The notes beneath the pieces were generated by a model. It had not been told where the DNA came from. It made no database searches and worked only from the letters and a program-made list of their open reading frames with translations. A program made the translations under genes and the position numbers. Shown here piece by piece: positions 1-7,681 of a DNA stretch of 42,877 bases (position 1 is the first letter of the stretch; every line of letters begins with the position of its first letter). The stretch spans positions 1 to 42,877 of the forward strand of contig CAVIJY010000010.1 in the NCBI GenBank assembly GCA_963643215.1. Reading direction: 5' to 3'. This DNA is from Darwinimomas sp963643215 (GTDB taxonomy: Bacteria; Bacillota; Clostridia; Lachnospirales; Lachnospiraceae).

Positions 1-3
1 CAT
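1..3 (-). CDS. Start of a divergent gene running off the left edge
   Basis: Read on the minus strand, the first bases give GGAGG (10-14) followed at normal spacing by two consecutive ATG codons (4-6 and 1-3). This is the arrangement of a translation start for a gene lying almost wholly outside the window and divergent from the NAD kinase gene. The ATG at 1-3 has the better spacing (6 nt). Nothing can be said about the product. Confidence 0.35.
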
Positions 4-136
4 CATACACCTCCGTCAGCGGATCAGCACCGGCTTGTACAGCAACGGGTCGTCCACATCATTATTCTCTTTCCCGTGGCTGCATGCTAAAATGATTGAA
101 TACAGATCCGCTCATCAAGCAAGGAGGGCTACATCC

Positions 137-997
137 ATGAAGTCATTCTACCTCGTTGTCAATAACGAAAAGCCTCAGGCGGCAGCTTCGGCAGGGATGG
201 TTCGCACATTCCTTGAAGCTCACGGTGCCACCGTTTATCTCTGCGGACAGGATGATGCTCTCCATGCAGATACTCACAGCCGAACCTTTCAATATACGGA
301 TCCTGATGCCATTCCGGACGATACTGAATGCATACTCGTCTTCGGCGGAGACGGCTCCATCATCCAGGCAGCTCGTGATCTTCACGATACAAACATCCCC
401 CTGCTCGGCATAAATATGGGCTATCTCGGATATCTGGCGCAGCTTGGCAAAGATGATGATATAGAGAAGGCTCTCATGGAACTGCTTCTTGATACCTACA
501 ATGTTGAAAGCCGTATGATGCTTGACGGTACGGTATGCCATCAGGGGCAGTGCTACTCCGGCATAGCGCTCAATGATATCGTCCTGTCAAAAACAGGCAC
601 CAACGTGACCCGCTTTGAGCTGTATATCAACAACCGTATGATTGCAAAGTACAGCGCTGACGGAATCGTCATCTCCACGCCTACCGGCTCGACAGCCTAC
701 AATCTTTCAGCCGGCGGTCCCATAGCCATGCCCGAATCCGAGCTGATGATCCTGACCCCCGTAGCGCCGCATATGCTGGCATCCCGCAGCATCGTGCTGC
801 CCACAGGCTCTAATGTTCATATATGCATCTCCGAGGATACCCGAACCAGTCAGGTTGTATCCTTTGACGGAGATCTGGTGATACCGCTCATCCCCGGCGA
901 TACAATCGACATATCCTTTTCAAAGAAAAAGACGCGGCTCATCCAGCTGGATGCCTCCACGTCCTTTCTTGATAATATCAATACGCGGCTCAAGTAG
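137..997 (+). CDS. nadK: NAD kinase
   Basis: Cytosolic ATP-dependent NAD kinase that phosphorylates NAD to NADP. The 286-residue product has the family's GGDGS nucleotide-binding motif near residue 70. It also has the GINMGYLGYLAQ segment and the conserved block SADGIVISTPTGSTAYNLSA, followed by a SFDGD motif near the C-terminus. The frame is open upstream to 35, but the ATG at 137 is preferred because AAGGAGG lies at 121-127 with a 9-nt spacer and the protein then begins MKSFYLVV, as expected for the family. It converges on ileS with only 11 nt between stop codons and no visible terminator. The gene is normal in length and intact. Confidence 0.95.
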   Translation: MKSFYLVVNNEKPQAAASAGMVRTFLEAHGATVYLCGQDDALHADTHSRTFQYTDPDAIPDDTECILVFGGDGSIIQAARDLHDTNIPLLGINMGYLGYLAQLGKDDDIEKALMELLLDTYNVESRMMLDGTVCHQGQCYSGIALNDIVLSKTGTNVTRFELYINNRMIAKYSADGIVISTPTGSTAYNLSAGGPIAMPESELMILTPVAPHMLASRSIVLPTGSNVHICISEDTRTSQVVSFDGDLVIPLIPGDTIDISFSKKKTRLIQLDASTSFLDNINTRLK

Positions 998-1008
998 CCG
1001 TCTTCATC

Positions 1009-4000
1009 CTATCGCTTTTCAACTCCCATCTCGACGCTCTCGCCGTTCAGCTCCCAGGTCTTCACATATCCCCGGGTCTGACCGCACACGAGCTCGTCCG
1101 TGAGCGTCTCTGTCTTTATGGTAGCTGCATTGTCCGTTACGATCTTTTCTATTCTTGCGTTTTTATCTACGCAGAGCGTGATATGATCCATCACCTCAAA
1201 GCCGGCTTCCTTTCGCATGGTCTGAACCTTGCTGATGATCTCTCTTACAAAGCCCTCCTCGATGAGCTCCGGGGTCATGACGGTCTTGAGCACCACGGTT
1301 ACCTTGTTATCTCCCTCTGATACAAAATCATCTGACTTGCCGGTATCAATCAGCAGGTCATCCCTGGTGAGCTCTACATCGACTCCGTCGAAGTTAAACC
1401 TCAGCATTCCTTCATCTTCAAGCTGCTTCATAGCCTCCGCGCCGTTGATCTCGGCCAAAGCCGTGCGTATCTGATTCAGCTGCTTTCCGTATTTCGGGCC
1501 GACGGTTCTGAGCTGCGGCTTGAAGGTATAGGTGATGAACTCCTCTACGCTGTCTCTGAATTCTACATTCTTGACATTAAGCTCATCCCGGATGATGTCC
1601 GTATAGAAGCTGTCAAGCCTTGTCTGTGCCACAACATACAGATCCGAGATCGGCTGGCGGTTTTTGATATTGGCCTTGTTTCGTGCGGCGCGTCCGAGCA
1701 CCACGATATCAAGAACCTCATCCATGGCATTCTCGAGATCGGTATCGATCATAGTCTTGTCAACCTCAGGGAAGTCGCAAAGATGCACTGACTCCGGTGC
1801 GCTCTCATCTACGCTTCTGACAAGGTTCTGATATATCTGCTCTGTCATGAACGGAATCATGGGAGCCGCTGCCTTTGCAGTAGTAACCAGTGCCGTATAC
1901 AGTGTCATGTAAGCATTGATCTTGTCCTGCTCCATGCCCTTAGCCCAGTAGCGGTCACGGCAGCGTCTTACATACCAGTTGCTCATATCATCGACGAAGC
2001 CTTCCAGCTCTCTGCCGGCCTCGGGGATCTTGTAGCTGCTCAGATCTGCATCTACATTGCCCACCATGGTGTTCAGCTTGGACAAAAGCCACTTGTCCAT
2101 GACTGAAAGCTTCTCGTAATCCAGCGCATGCTTTGTCGGATCAAACTCATCAATATTGGCATACAGCACATAGAATGCATATGTATTCCAGAGCGTTCCC
2201 ATGAACTTGCGCTGTCCCTCGATTACTGCCTTGCCGTGGAAGCGGTTCGGAAGCCACGGTGCCGAATTGGTGTAGAAGTACCAGCGTATCGCGTCTGCGC
2301 CATATTCCCGCAGAGCATCAAAGGGGTCTACAGCATTGCCCTTGGACTTGCTCATCTTCTGCCCGTTTTCATCCTGTACATGCCCGAGAACGATGACATT
2401 CTTGTATGGTGCCTTGTTGAATATCAGTGTCGAGATCGCCAGAAGCGAGTAGAACCAGCCTCTGGTCTGATCTACTGCCTCGGAGATGAACTCCGCGGGG
2501 AAGCGCTTCTCGAACAGCTCCTTATTCTCAAAAGGATAATGATACTGTGCAAACGGCATGGAACCTGAATCAAACCAGCAGTCTATAACCTCCGGAACTC
2601 TCTTCATCTGCTTGCCGCATTTGGGGCACTTGATGGTTACCGCATCTATAAACGGTCGATGAAGCTCTATGTCATCGGGGCAGTTGTCCGACATGGACTT
2701 GAGTTCCTCGATGCTGCCGATGGAATGCTGGCAGCCGCACTCGCATTCCCATATATTCAGAGGTGTACCCCAATATCTGTTTCTTGAGATGCCCCAGTCC
2801 TGAACATTCTCCAGCCAGTCCCCGAATCTTCCCTTGCCTATGCTCTCCGGGATCCAGTTGATCGTATTGTTGTTGCGGATCAGATCATCCTTTACCGCTG
2901 TCATCTTGATAAACCATGACTCACGCGCATAGTAGATCAGCGGTGTATCACATCTCCAGCAATGCGGATAGCTGTGCTCAAATACCGGCGCCGCAAAAAG
3001 CTTGCCTGACTCCTCCAGATCCTTGAGGATCATCGGATCCGCCTTCTTTACGAATACACCTGCCCACTTTGTGTCGGATGTCATGCATCCCTTGGCGTCA
3101 ACAAGCTGAACCAGCGGGATATTGTACTTTCTGCCGACTCTTGCATCATCTTCGCCGAATGCGGGGGCGCAGTGAACGATACCGGTACCGTCCGTCATAG
3201 TGACATAGCTGTCGCACCATACAAAGAATGCCTTGCCATGCGCTCTCTCAACTGCATCCGCAGCGCACTGATACAGAGGCTCGTACTCCTTGTATTCAAG
3301 ATCCTTTCCTTTATATCTCTCGACAATTTCGTAGTTGCCCTCGCCCAGCACCTTATCAAGCAGCGCTGTCGCCATGATATATGTATAGTCGCCGGATTTG
3401 ACCTTGGCATATTCCTCGTCCGGGTTTACACACAGTCCGACATTGCTGGGAAGCGTCCACGGCGTGGTCGTCCAGGCTAGGAAATACGCGTCCTCGTCCT
3501 TCAGCTTGAAACGGACGATGGCCGAGCGCTCTTTGAGATCCTTGTAGCCCTGCGCCACCTCGTGGCTTGAAAGCGGAGTTCCGCATCTCGGACAGTAGGG
3601 TACTACCTTGAAGCTCTTGTAAAGGAGCCCCTTGTCCCAGATCTGCTTGAGAGCCCACCATTCGGACTCGATGAAGGTGTTGTGATATGTGACATAGGGA
3701 TCGTCCATATCCGCCCAGAAGCCGACTGTCTTGGAGAAATCCTCCCACATGCCCTTATAGCGCCATACGCTTTCCTTGCATTTCTCGATAAACGGCTCCA
3801 GCCCGTACTGCTCGATCTGCTCCTTGCCGTCCAGGCCAAGCTCCTTTTCGACCTCCAGCTCTACCGGCAGTCCGTGAGTGTCCCAGCCCGCCTTTCGCGG
3901 AACCTCGTACCCCTTCATGGTTCGGTATCTTGGGATCATATCCTTTATGACACGGGTCAGAACATGTCCTATATGCGGCTTGCCGTTGGCAGTTGGCGGT

Positions 4001-4143
4001 CCGTCATAGAACATATAGGTTTCACCGCCTTTTCTGTCTTCAATGCTCTTTTCGAAGATGTGCTCCCGGTCCCAGAACTCTTCTACTTCCTTTTCCCGCT
4101 CCACAAACTTCAGGTCCGTTGGAACTTTCTTGTAGATCGCCAT
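1009..4143 (-). CDS. ileS: Isoleucyl-tRNA synthetase, long type-II-like form
   Basis: Class I synthetase charging tRNA-Ile. The HIGH signature is seen at residues 57-60 (GKPHIGHV) and the KMSKS signature in QKMSKSKGN. A GWDTHGLP motif, the WTTTPWTLPSN editing-domain motif and paired CPRC/CPKC cysteines are present. At 1044 residues it is longer than the usual ~930-residue bacterial form and resembles the eukaryote-like type II enzymes, a family associated with mupirocin tolerance; that assignment is inferred from length and motifs. The start is the ATG at 4143, preceded by GGAGG (complement of 4148-4152); the longer open frame to 4266 lies in the leader. Expression is controlled by a T-box riboswitch upstream. 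Confidence 0.96.
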   Translation of the reverse strand: MAIYKKVPTDLKFVEREKEVEEFWDREHIFEKSIEDRKGGETYMFYDGPPTANGKPHIGHVLTRVIKDMIPRYRTMKGYEVPRKAGWDTHGLPVELEVEKELGLDGKEQIEQYGLEPFIEKCKESVWRYKGMWEDFSKTVGFWADMDDPYVTYHNTFIESEWWALKQIWDKGLLYKSFKVVPYCPRCGTPLSSHEVAQGYKDLKERSAIVRFKLKDEDAYFLAWTTTPWTLPSNVGLCVNPDEEYAKVKSGDYTYIMATALLDKVLGEGNYEIVERYKGKDLEYKEYEPLYQCAADAVERAHGKAFFVWCDSYVTMTDGTGIVHCAPAFGEDDARVGRKYNIPLVQLVDAKGCMTSDTKWAGVFVKKADPMILKDLEESGKLFAAPVFEHSYPHCWRCDTPLIYYARESWFIKMTAVKDDLIRNNNTINWIPESIGKGRFGDWLENVQDWGISRNRYWGTPLNIWECECGCQHSIGSIEELKSMSDNCPDDIELHRPFIDAVTIKCPKCGKQMKRVPEVIDCWFDSGSMPFAQYHYPFENKELFEKRFPAEFISEAVDQTRGWFYSLLAISTLIFNKAPYKNVIVLGHVQDENGQKMSKSKGNAVDPFDALREYGADAIRWYFYTNSAPWLPNRFHGKAVIEGQRKFMGTLWNTYAFYVLYANIDEFDPTKHALDYEKLSVMDKWLLSKLNTMVGNVDADLSSYKIPEAGRELEGFVDDMSNWYVRRCRDRYWAKGMEQDKINAYMTLYTALVTTAKAAAPMIPFMTEQIYQNLVRSVDESAPESVHLCDFPEVDKTMIDTDLENAMDEVLDIVVLGRAARNKANIKNRQPISDLYVVAQTRLDSFYTDIIRDELNVKNVEFRDSVEEFITYTFKPQLRTVGPKYGKQLNQIRTALAEINGAEAMKQLEDEGMLRFNFDGVDVELTRDDLLIDTGKSDDFVSEGDNKVTVVLKTVMTPELIEEGFVREIISKVQTMRKEAGFEVMDHITLCVDKNARIEKIVTDNAATIKTETLTDELVCGQTRGYVKTWELNGESVEMGVEKR

Positions 4144-4194
4144 ATTTCCTCCTTTTTTCGATGCACGCAGGTGGTGTCTCGACAGGGTGTAGCA

Positions 4195-4334
4195 CTCTCG
4201 CTTCGCGACAGCGGAACTCGAGTGCTCAGCGGTTCGCTGTCTCCACTCTGCCTTCGTGCTTCGCACTCGGCAGTCGTGGACAGCTATCGCATGGCTCCTC
4301 GTAAACCGCTCTCGCTTTGCGACAGCGGAACTCG
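4195..4334 (-). repeat. Repeated hairpins between T-box terminator and ileS
   Basis: Between the T-box terminator and the ileS ribosome binding site lie two copies of a 26-nt sequence (4195-4220 and 4309-4334) that differ at one position. Each folds into a hairpin around a GCGAAGC or GCAAAGC core. Between them (4253-4268) is the 16-nt sequence TTCGTGCTTCGCACTC, identical to the core of the dispersed repeat found elsewhere in this window. Here it is enclosed by an outer CTGCC/GGCAG stem. This makes the ileS untranslated segment unusually long (about 200 nt after the terminator). Confidence 0.75.
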
Positions 4335-4340
4335 GAGCTC

Positions 4341-4579
4341 AAAAGGCCTCGTCCCGATGTTCGGGACGAGGCCTGAATCTGCTTCGCTGTACCACCCTCA
4401 ACATACCATCATATGCGTTCCCTGTTACGTGGGAAAAACGTCCCTGCCTACTTTCACATAAATTTCAGCGGGCGGCTCCGGAGTGATATTCATATCTGCC
4501 CTCCGCACCGGCTTCCACCATACCCGGCTCTCTGCTGCGGCTTTGCAGTACTACTGTCTCCATCACTGCTTTTACAATC
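4341..4579 (-). promoter_or_regulatory. T-box riboswitch, isoleucine specifier
   Basis: Leader RNA that senses uncharged tRNA-Ile and prevents premature termination ahead of ileS. On the minus strand the 14-nt T-box motif AGGGTGGTACAGCG lies at 4398-4385, just before a strong terminator hairpin. A Stem I region contains AGAGAGCCGG and GGTGGAAGCCGG elements. The specifier loop reads GAATATCAC, with the AUC isoleucine codon at 4487-4485. Promoter, Stem I, specifier, T-box and terminator occur in canonical order. The specifier codon agrees with the downstream gene. Confidence 0.93.
4345..4373 (-). terminator. T-box attenuator terminator
   Basis: A perfect 13-bp stem (GGCCTCGTCCCGA and its complement) with a 3-nt loop is followed on the minus strand by TTTT (4344-4341). 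Its 5' arm lies directly after the T-box motif, so pairing with the antiterminator would exclude it. It is the regulated terminator of the ileS leader. Confidence 0.9.
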
Positions 4580-4585
4580 ACATGC

Positions 4586-4614
4586 ATTATATTAACGCGC
4601 TTTGCTTTCGTCAA
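4586..4614 (-). promoter_or_regulatory. ileS promoter
   Basis: Sigma-A type promoter on the minus strand: -35 TTGACG (4614-4609), 17-nt spacer, -10 TATAAT (4591-4586). Transcription would start near 4579, immediately before the T-box Stem I. Confidence 0.88.
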
Positions 4615-4704
4615 GACAGTATTCCCCGCAACTGCATATCATTCAACCGCAAGGCTTCGCCTATGATGTGTCTCGGGTCGCTTTTATGGCGATATGCTGA
4701 ATCA

Positions 4705-5184
4705 TCATGCTCCGATCAGGGCGGCTATCTGCTGCAGGATCTCGTTTGTCTTCTGCATCTTTGTAAGGCGTTCCTGCTTCTTTGCCAGTACCTGATTGAG
4801 CGTATCAAGGGCTCCGTTGTAGTTTCCGCCCGCAAGGGACTCCTTCACGCTTGCACGCATCGCCTTGGTGGTGGCTTCCTCCTTGCCTACCTTGTACTGT
4901 GCGGCCTCGTCATGAAGCGCCTTTACCTTGTCCCATACATCCTGGTCTATGGATGTGCTTCCGTTGGCCTTTCTCTGTGCGCATATCGCTTTGTACTTGG
5001 TTGTTACTGCCTTGTTGGCATTGTTGAGCGTCTGAAGCTGACTGTTTATGGCTTCAATCTCAGCCGTGATAGGCGCAGCCTGTGCCTTGTATTCGTCCTT
5101 ATTCTCTGCTGCAAACGCGGAGACAGACATACATCCTACGATCGCTGTTGTTGCGAAAAAAAGCTTTAATTTCTTACTTATCAT
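4705..5184 (-). CDS. Small secreted helical protein of unknown function
   Basis: A 159-residue protein with a clear Sec signal peptide: MISKKLK, a hydrophobic stretch, then the signal-peptidase site SAFA-AEN near residue 26. The mature part is Lys/Glu/Gln/Ala rich with no membrane segment. It looks largely alpha-helical and coiled-coil forming (for example AEIEAINSQLQTLNN and QVLAKKQERLTKMQK). A single cysteine remains in the mature chain. The start is the ATG at 5184, with AGGAGA (complement of 5191-5196); the frame is open further upstream but that part lacks a signal peptide. No family was recognised. It is transcribed divergently from the two-component pair, so it could be a target of that pair, but nothing in the sequence shows this. 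Confidence 0.8.
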   Translation of the reverse strand: MISKKLKLFFATTAIVGCMSVSAFAAENKDEYKAQAAPITAEIEAINSQLQTLNNANKAVTTKYKAICAQRKANGSTSIDQDVWDKVKALHDEAAQYKVGKEEATTKAMRASVKESLAGGNYNGALDTLNQVLAKKQERLTKMQKTNEILQQIAALIGA

Positions 5185-5339
5185 GATTGTTCTCCTTTTC
5201 TTTGTGCAATTGTGCAAGGTCTCTGCTTCGGCCTTCGGTGAATCCGGTTGATCAGGCCCATCACCTTTGTGCATGCTCATGATAGCATCACGGTCAGCGG
5301 CAAAAACAGACGAGGATTGTGGCAATCATGTAATAGATG

Positions 5340-5368
5340 TTTACGCTTATTTTAGAGGATGCTATGAT
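5340..5368 (+). promoter_or_regulatory. Candidate promoter of the two-component operon
   Basis: TTTACG (5340-5345), 17-nt spacer, TATGAT (5363-5368). The predicted leader of about 110 nt contains a partial copy of the dispersed repeat before the ribosome binding site. Confidence 0.55.
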
Positions 5369-5380
5369 TTTCGTAAAATT

Positions 5381-5432
5381 GGTTACAGAATTGCGGGAGT
5401 GCGAAGCACGAAACAATCCGAGTAACCGGAAG
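5381..5432 (+). repeat. Dispersed repeat, partial copy A
   Basis: Contains the shared core AGTGCGAAGCACGAAACAAT followed by CCGAGTAACCGGA. It folds as three nested stems: GGTTAC/GTAACC outside, ATTG/CAAT in the middle and GTGC/GCAC around a GAA loop. It lacks the GTGGGGC/GCCCCAC hairpin half of the full unit. It lies in the predicted 5' leader of the response-regulator gene. Confidence 0.75.
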
Positions 5433-5488
5433 ACTGCAGTCCGTCGGCTCAGGGACTGTCATTGCGGACACGGAGGAGATAAACAGCT

Positions 5489-6181
5489 TTGAAAACCATA
5501 TATCTGGCTGATGATGAGAAAAATATAAGAGAAATCATGACAACATTTCTGGAGAATGAGGGCTATGAGGTAAAGGCCTTTCCGGACGGCTGCAGCATCC
5601 GCCGCGCATTTGATGAACAGATTCCTGATATGGTGATTTTGGATATCATGATGCCCGGCGAGGACGGTCTGAGTCTCTGTGCCTATTTCAGAAAAAAGAG
5701 CAGCATTCCCATCATCATCGTCTCCGCCAAGGATACACCTATGGATCGTGTGACCGGGATCACGCTGGGAAGCGATGACTACATCACAAAGCCCTTCCTT
5801 CCGCTTGAGCTGGCCGTGCGCGTAAAGGCGCTGTTTCGAAGGACTCAGCTGTCCGGCGACGAATCAAAGCAGGACACTGTCTCCTGCGGAAATCTGTGCA
5901 TAGACCCGGTAAGCAGAAGAATCACTGTAGACGGCCAGACATTTAAAGCCACTCCCACGGAATACGAATTTCTTTTTTATCTTGCGCAGCGCATGCAAAG
6001 CGCCGTGTCAAAAAAGGATATTTTAAGGGATATCTGGGGTTATCACTCAGATGTAGGTCTTGACGAAACAAGAGTTGCGGATGATCTCGTGAAAAGGCTC
6101 AGAAAAAAGCTTCGCGAGTACGGCTGCACTGCCGCTATCGAGACAGTATGGGGCTTTGGGTACCGAATGATCTCTCAGTAA
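5489..6181 (+). CDS. OmpR/PhoB-family response regulator
   Basis: Cytosolic DNA-binding response regulator of 230 residues. The N-terminal receiver domain (1-120) has acidic residues D8/D9, phospho-acceptor D52 (in VILDIMMPGEDG) and the conserved Lys101 (ITKPF). The C-terminal winged helix (about 130-230) has the family block TPTEYEFLFYLAQ and ends ETVWGFGYRM. The start is a TTG at 5489, served by GGAGGA (5472-5477). The sensor kinase gene follows after 24 nt, so the two form one transcription unit. The signal and target genes cannot be read from the sequence; the divergent secreted protein is one possible target. Confidence 0.93.
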   Translation: MKTIYLADDEKNIREIMTTFLENEGYEVKAFPDGCSIRRAFDEQIPDMVILDIMMPGEDGLSLCAYFRKKSSIPIIIVSAKDTPMDRVTGITLGSDDYITKPFLPLELAVRVKALFRRTQLSGDESKQDTVSCGNLCIDPVSRRITVDGQTFKATPTEYEFLFYLAQRMQSAVSKKDILRDIWGYHSDVGLDETRVADDLVKRLRKKLREYGCTAAIETVWGFGYRMISQ

Positions 6182-6205
6182 AATCCCGCCTCAGGAGGCA
6201 CTATC

Positions 6206-7624
6206 ATGATGAAGCATATGCATATGCGGATGTATCTTCCTGTGCTTGTCACACTGATATTCTTTCCGATCGCATCATATATCATATTTATGATGTCCTC
6301 AAAGCAGTATTTTCGCTATCAGGCCGAGAGGGATACCGGCAGAATGTTTCGCGTGATTCAGGACGCCGCGGAGGAGACCTACCGGGACATGCCCGCACTG
6401 GAGCTGCTCACTCCTGAGCAGGAGCGCGGATACTCGCATGATCTGCTTAGTACCCTGCGTGAAAGACTGCAGACCAGCAATCTCAGAGGGTTTATGATCG
6501 CTATCAACTCCCGTATGAGGCTGAGCTATCCCTTCAATGATACTGTGGCTCCATCGGTACAGCTCATCTACAGCGAGGCTTTGAGTCGGCTTGAGTCCGG
6601 AGAACTTGTGAGTGAAAAACCGACGGAGATATCCACATCCGACGGCGACTACATCCTGTGTATGCTGGAGATTCCGTCGAAAACCAATATCCGCGGCAAG
6701 TACCTGATCAGCTACTCCCCTGTGGCCGACGGTGCCGGGCTGATGTTTCATGCAGGCAGACTGCTTCTCGGAATTTCGCTTGCATGCCTTGTGGTCTCCG
6801 CCATCATCATATGGTTTATAACCGGCGGAATCGTAAGACCCCTGGAAAGCCTCTGTGAGCATACCGCAAAGATCGGGGAAGGCGATTACAGTTCTATAGA
6901 GGAGAATTTTTCCATAGAAGAGATCGAGCAGCTGAAAGATTCCATCAACCAGATGACCTGTAAGATCAAGGCCTCAGAGGAGGACACCCGCAGCTTTTTT
7001 CAAAATGTATCACATGATCTGCGCACCCCTCTTACATCAATCGGCGCATATGCACAGGGTATACAATCCGGTGTTGTAAAGGATGTCCGGAAATCTGCAG
7101 CAATCATACTTGCCGAAAGCCAGCGCATGATGAATCTCATAGAGAGCATATTGATGCTCTCCCGTATGGACAGCCGCGCACTTGAGCTGCAGCCGGTAGC
7201 CCTTCCGCTTTCAGAATTTATTCAGGAGCAGCTTGATATATTCCGCGGCAGCACAGCTGATAAAGAGCTCATCTTCCACGAGACAGGCATCGACCCGTAT
7301 ATTCACGCGGACCCGCAGCTTCTTATCAGAATATTTCAAAATGTCATCTCCAACTGTATGCGCTATGCCGAGCAAACCATCGACATAACATTGCTGCAGG
7401 AAGAGAATTCTGTAATAGTTCAGATCGAGGACGACGGTCCCGGCATCCCGGAGGCTACCCTTCCGCATGTCTTTGATCGCTTTTATAAGGGCGACGGCGG
7501 GGGTATGGGGATCGGGCTTTCCGTTGTATACAGCGGGATGGAATACCTTGGCGCAAAGGTGACGCTGGACAATAAAAAGGCGCCGCTTCACGGCGCCGTA
7601 TATCGTCTTTACTTTCCGGTATAA
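6206..7624 (+). CDS. Membrane sensor histidine kinase
   Basis: Partner kinase of the preceding response regulator, 472 residues. Transmembrane helices at about 11-30 and 185-207 enclose an extracytoplasmic sensor domain of about 150 residues. A HAMP linker follows (IVRPLESL, 209-260). The HisKA domain has phospho-acceptor His270 (NVSHDLRTPL). The ATPase domain has the N box (NVISNCMRY), G1 (DDGPGIP) and a compact G2 (GGGMGIGLS). The start is the ATG at 6206 behind AGGAGG (6193-6198); a second ATG follows immediately. The sensor domain matches no family recognised here. The gene converges on the GH18 gene. Confidence 0.92.
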   Translation: MMKHMHMRMYLPVLVTLIFFPIASYIIFMMSSKQYFRYQAERDTGRMFRVIQDAAEETYRDMPALELLTPEQERGYSHDLLSTLRERLQTSNLRGFMIAINSRMRLSYPFNDTVAPSVQLIYSEALSRLESGELVSEKPTEISTSDGDYILCMLEIPSKTNIRGKYLISYSPVADGAGLMFHAGRLLLGISLACLVVSAIIIWFITGGIVRPLESLCEHTAKIGEGDYSSIEENFSIEEIEQLKDSINQMTCKIKASEEDTRSFFQNVSHDLRTPLTSIGAYAQGIQSGVVKDVRKSAAIILAESQRMMNLIESILMLSRMDSRALELQPVALPLSEFIQEQLDIFRGSTADKELIFHETGIDPYIHADPQLLIRIFQNVISNCMRYAEQTIDITLLQEENSVIVQIEDDGPGIPEATLPHVFDRFYKGDGGGMGIGLSVVYSGMEYLGAKVTLDNKKAPLHGAVYRLYFPV

Positions 7625-7626
7625 GT

Positions 7627-7674
7627 CTGCAGAAGGGCAGCCCCGCTCCGTTATATCCTGCTCACCCTTCTGCA
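7627..7674. terminator. Inverted repeat between convergent genes
   Basis: An 11-bp inverted repeat (CTGCAGAAGGG and CCCTTCTGCAG) flanks a 26-nt loop. It sits exactly between the converging kinase and GH18 genes. There is no T-tract on either strand, so intrinsic termination is uncertain. Confidence 0.35.
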
Positions 7675-7681
7675 GCTGCAT

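Noticed and set aside
4195..4334. Possible CRISPR-like or tRNA-like structure in the ileS leader.
   Set aside because: There are only two copies of a 26-nt hairpin, without regular spacers, and no tRNA landmarks such as a TTCGA arm.
3682..4461. Long plus-strand frame over the start of ileS and its leader.
   Set aside because: It is antisense to ileS and the T-box, with no start signals. Such shadows are common in this codon usage.
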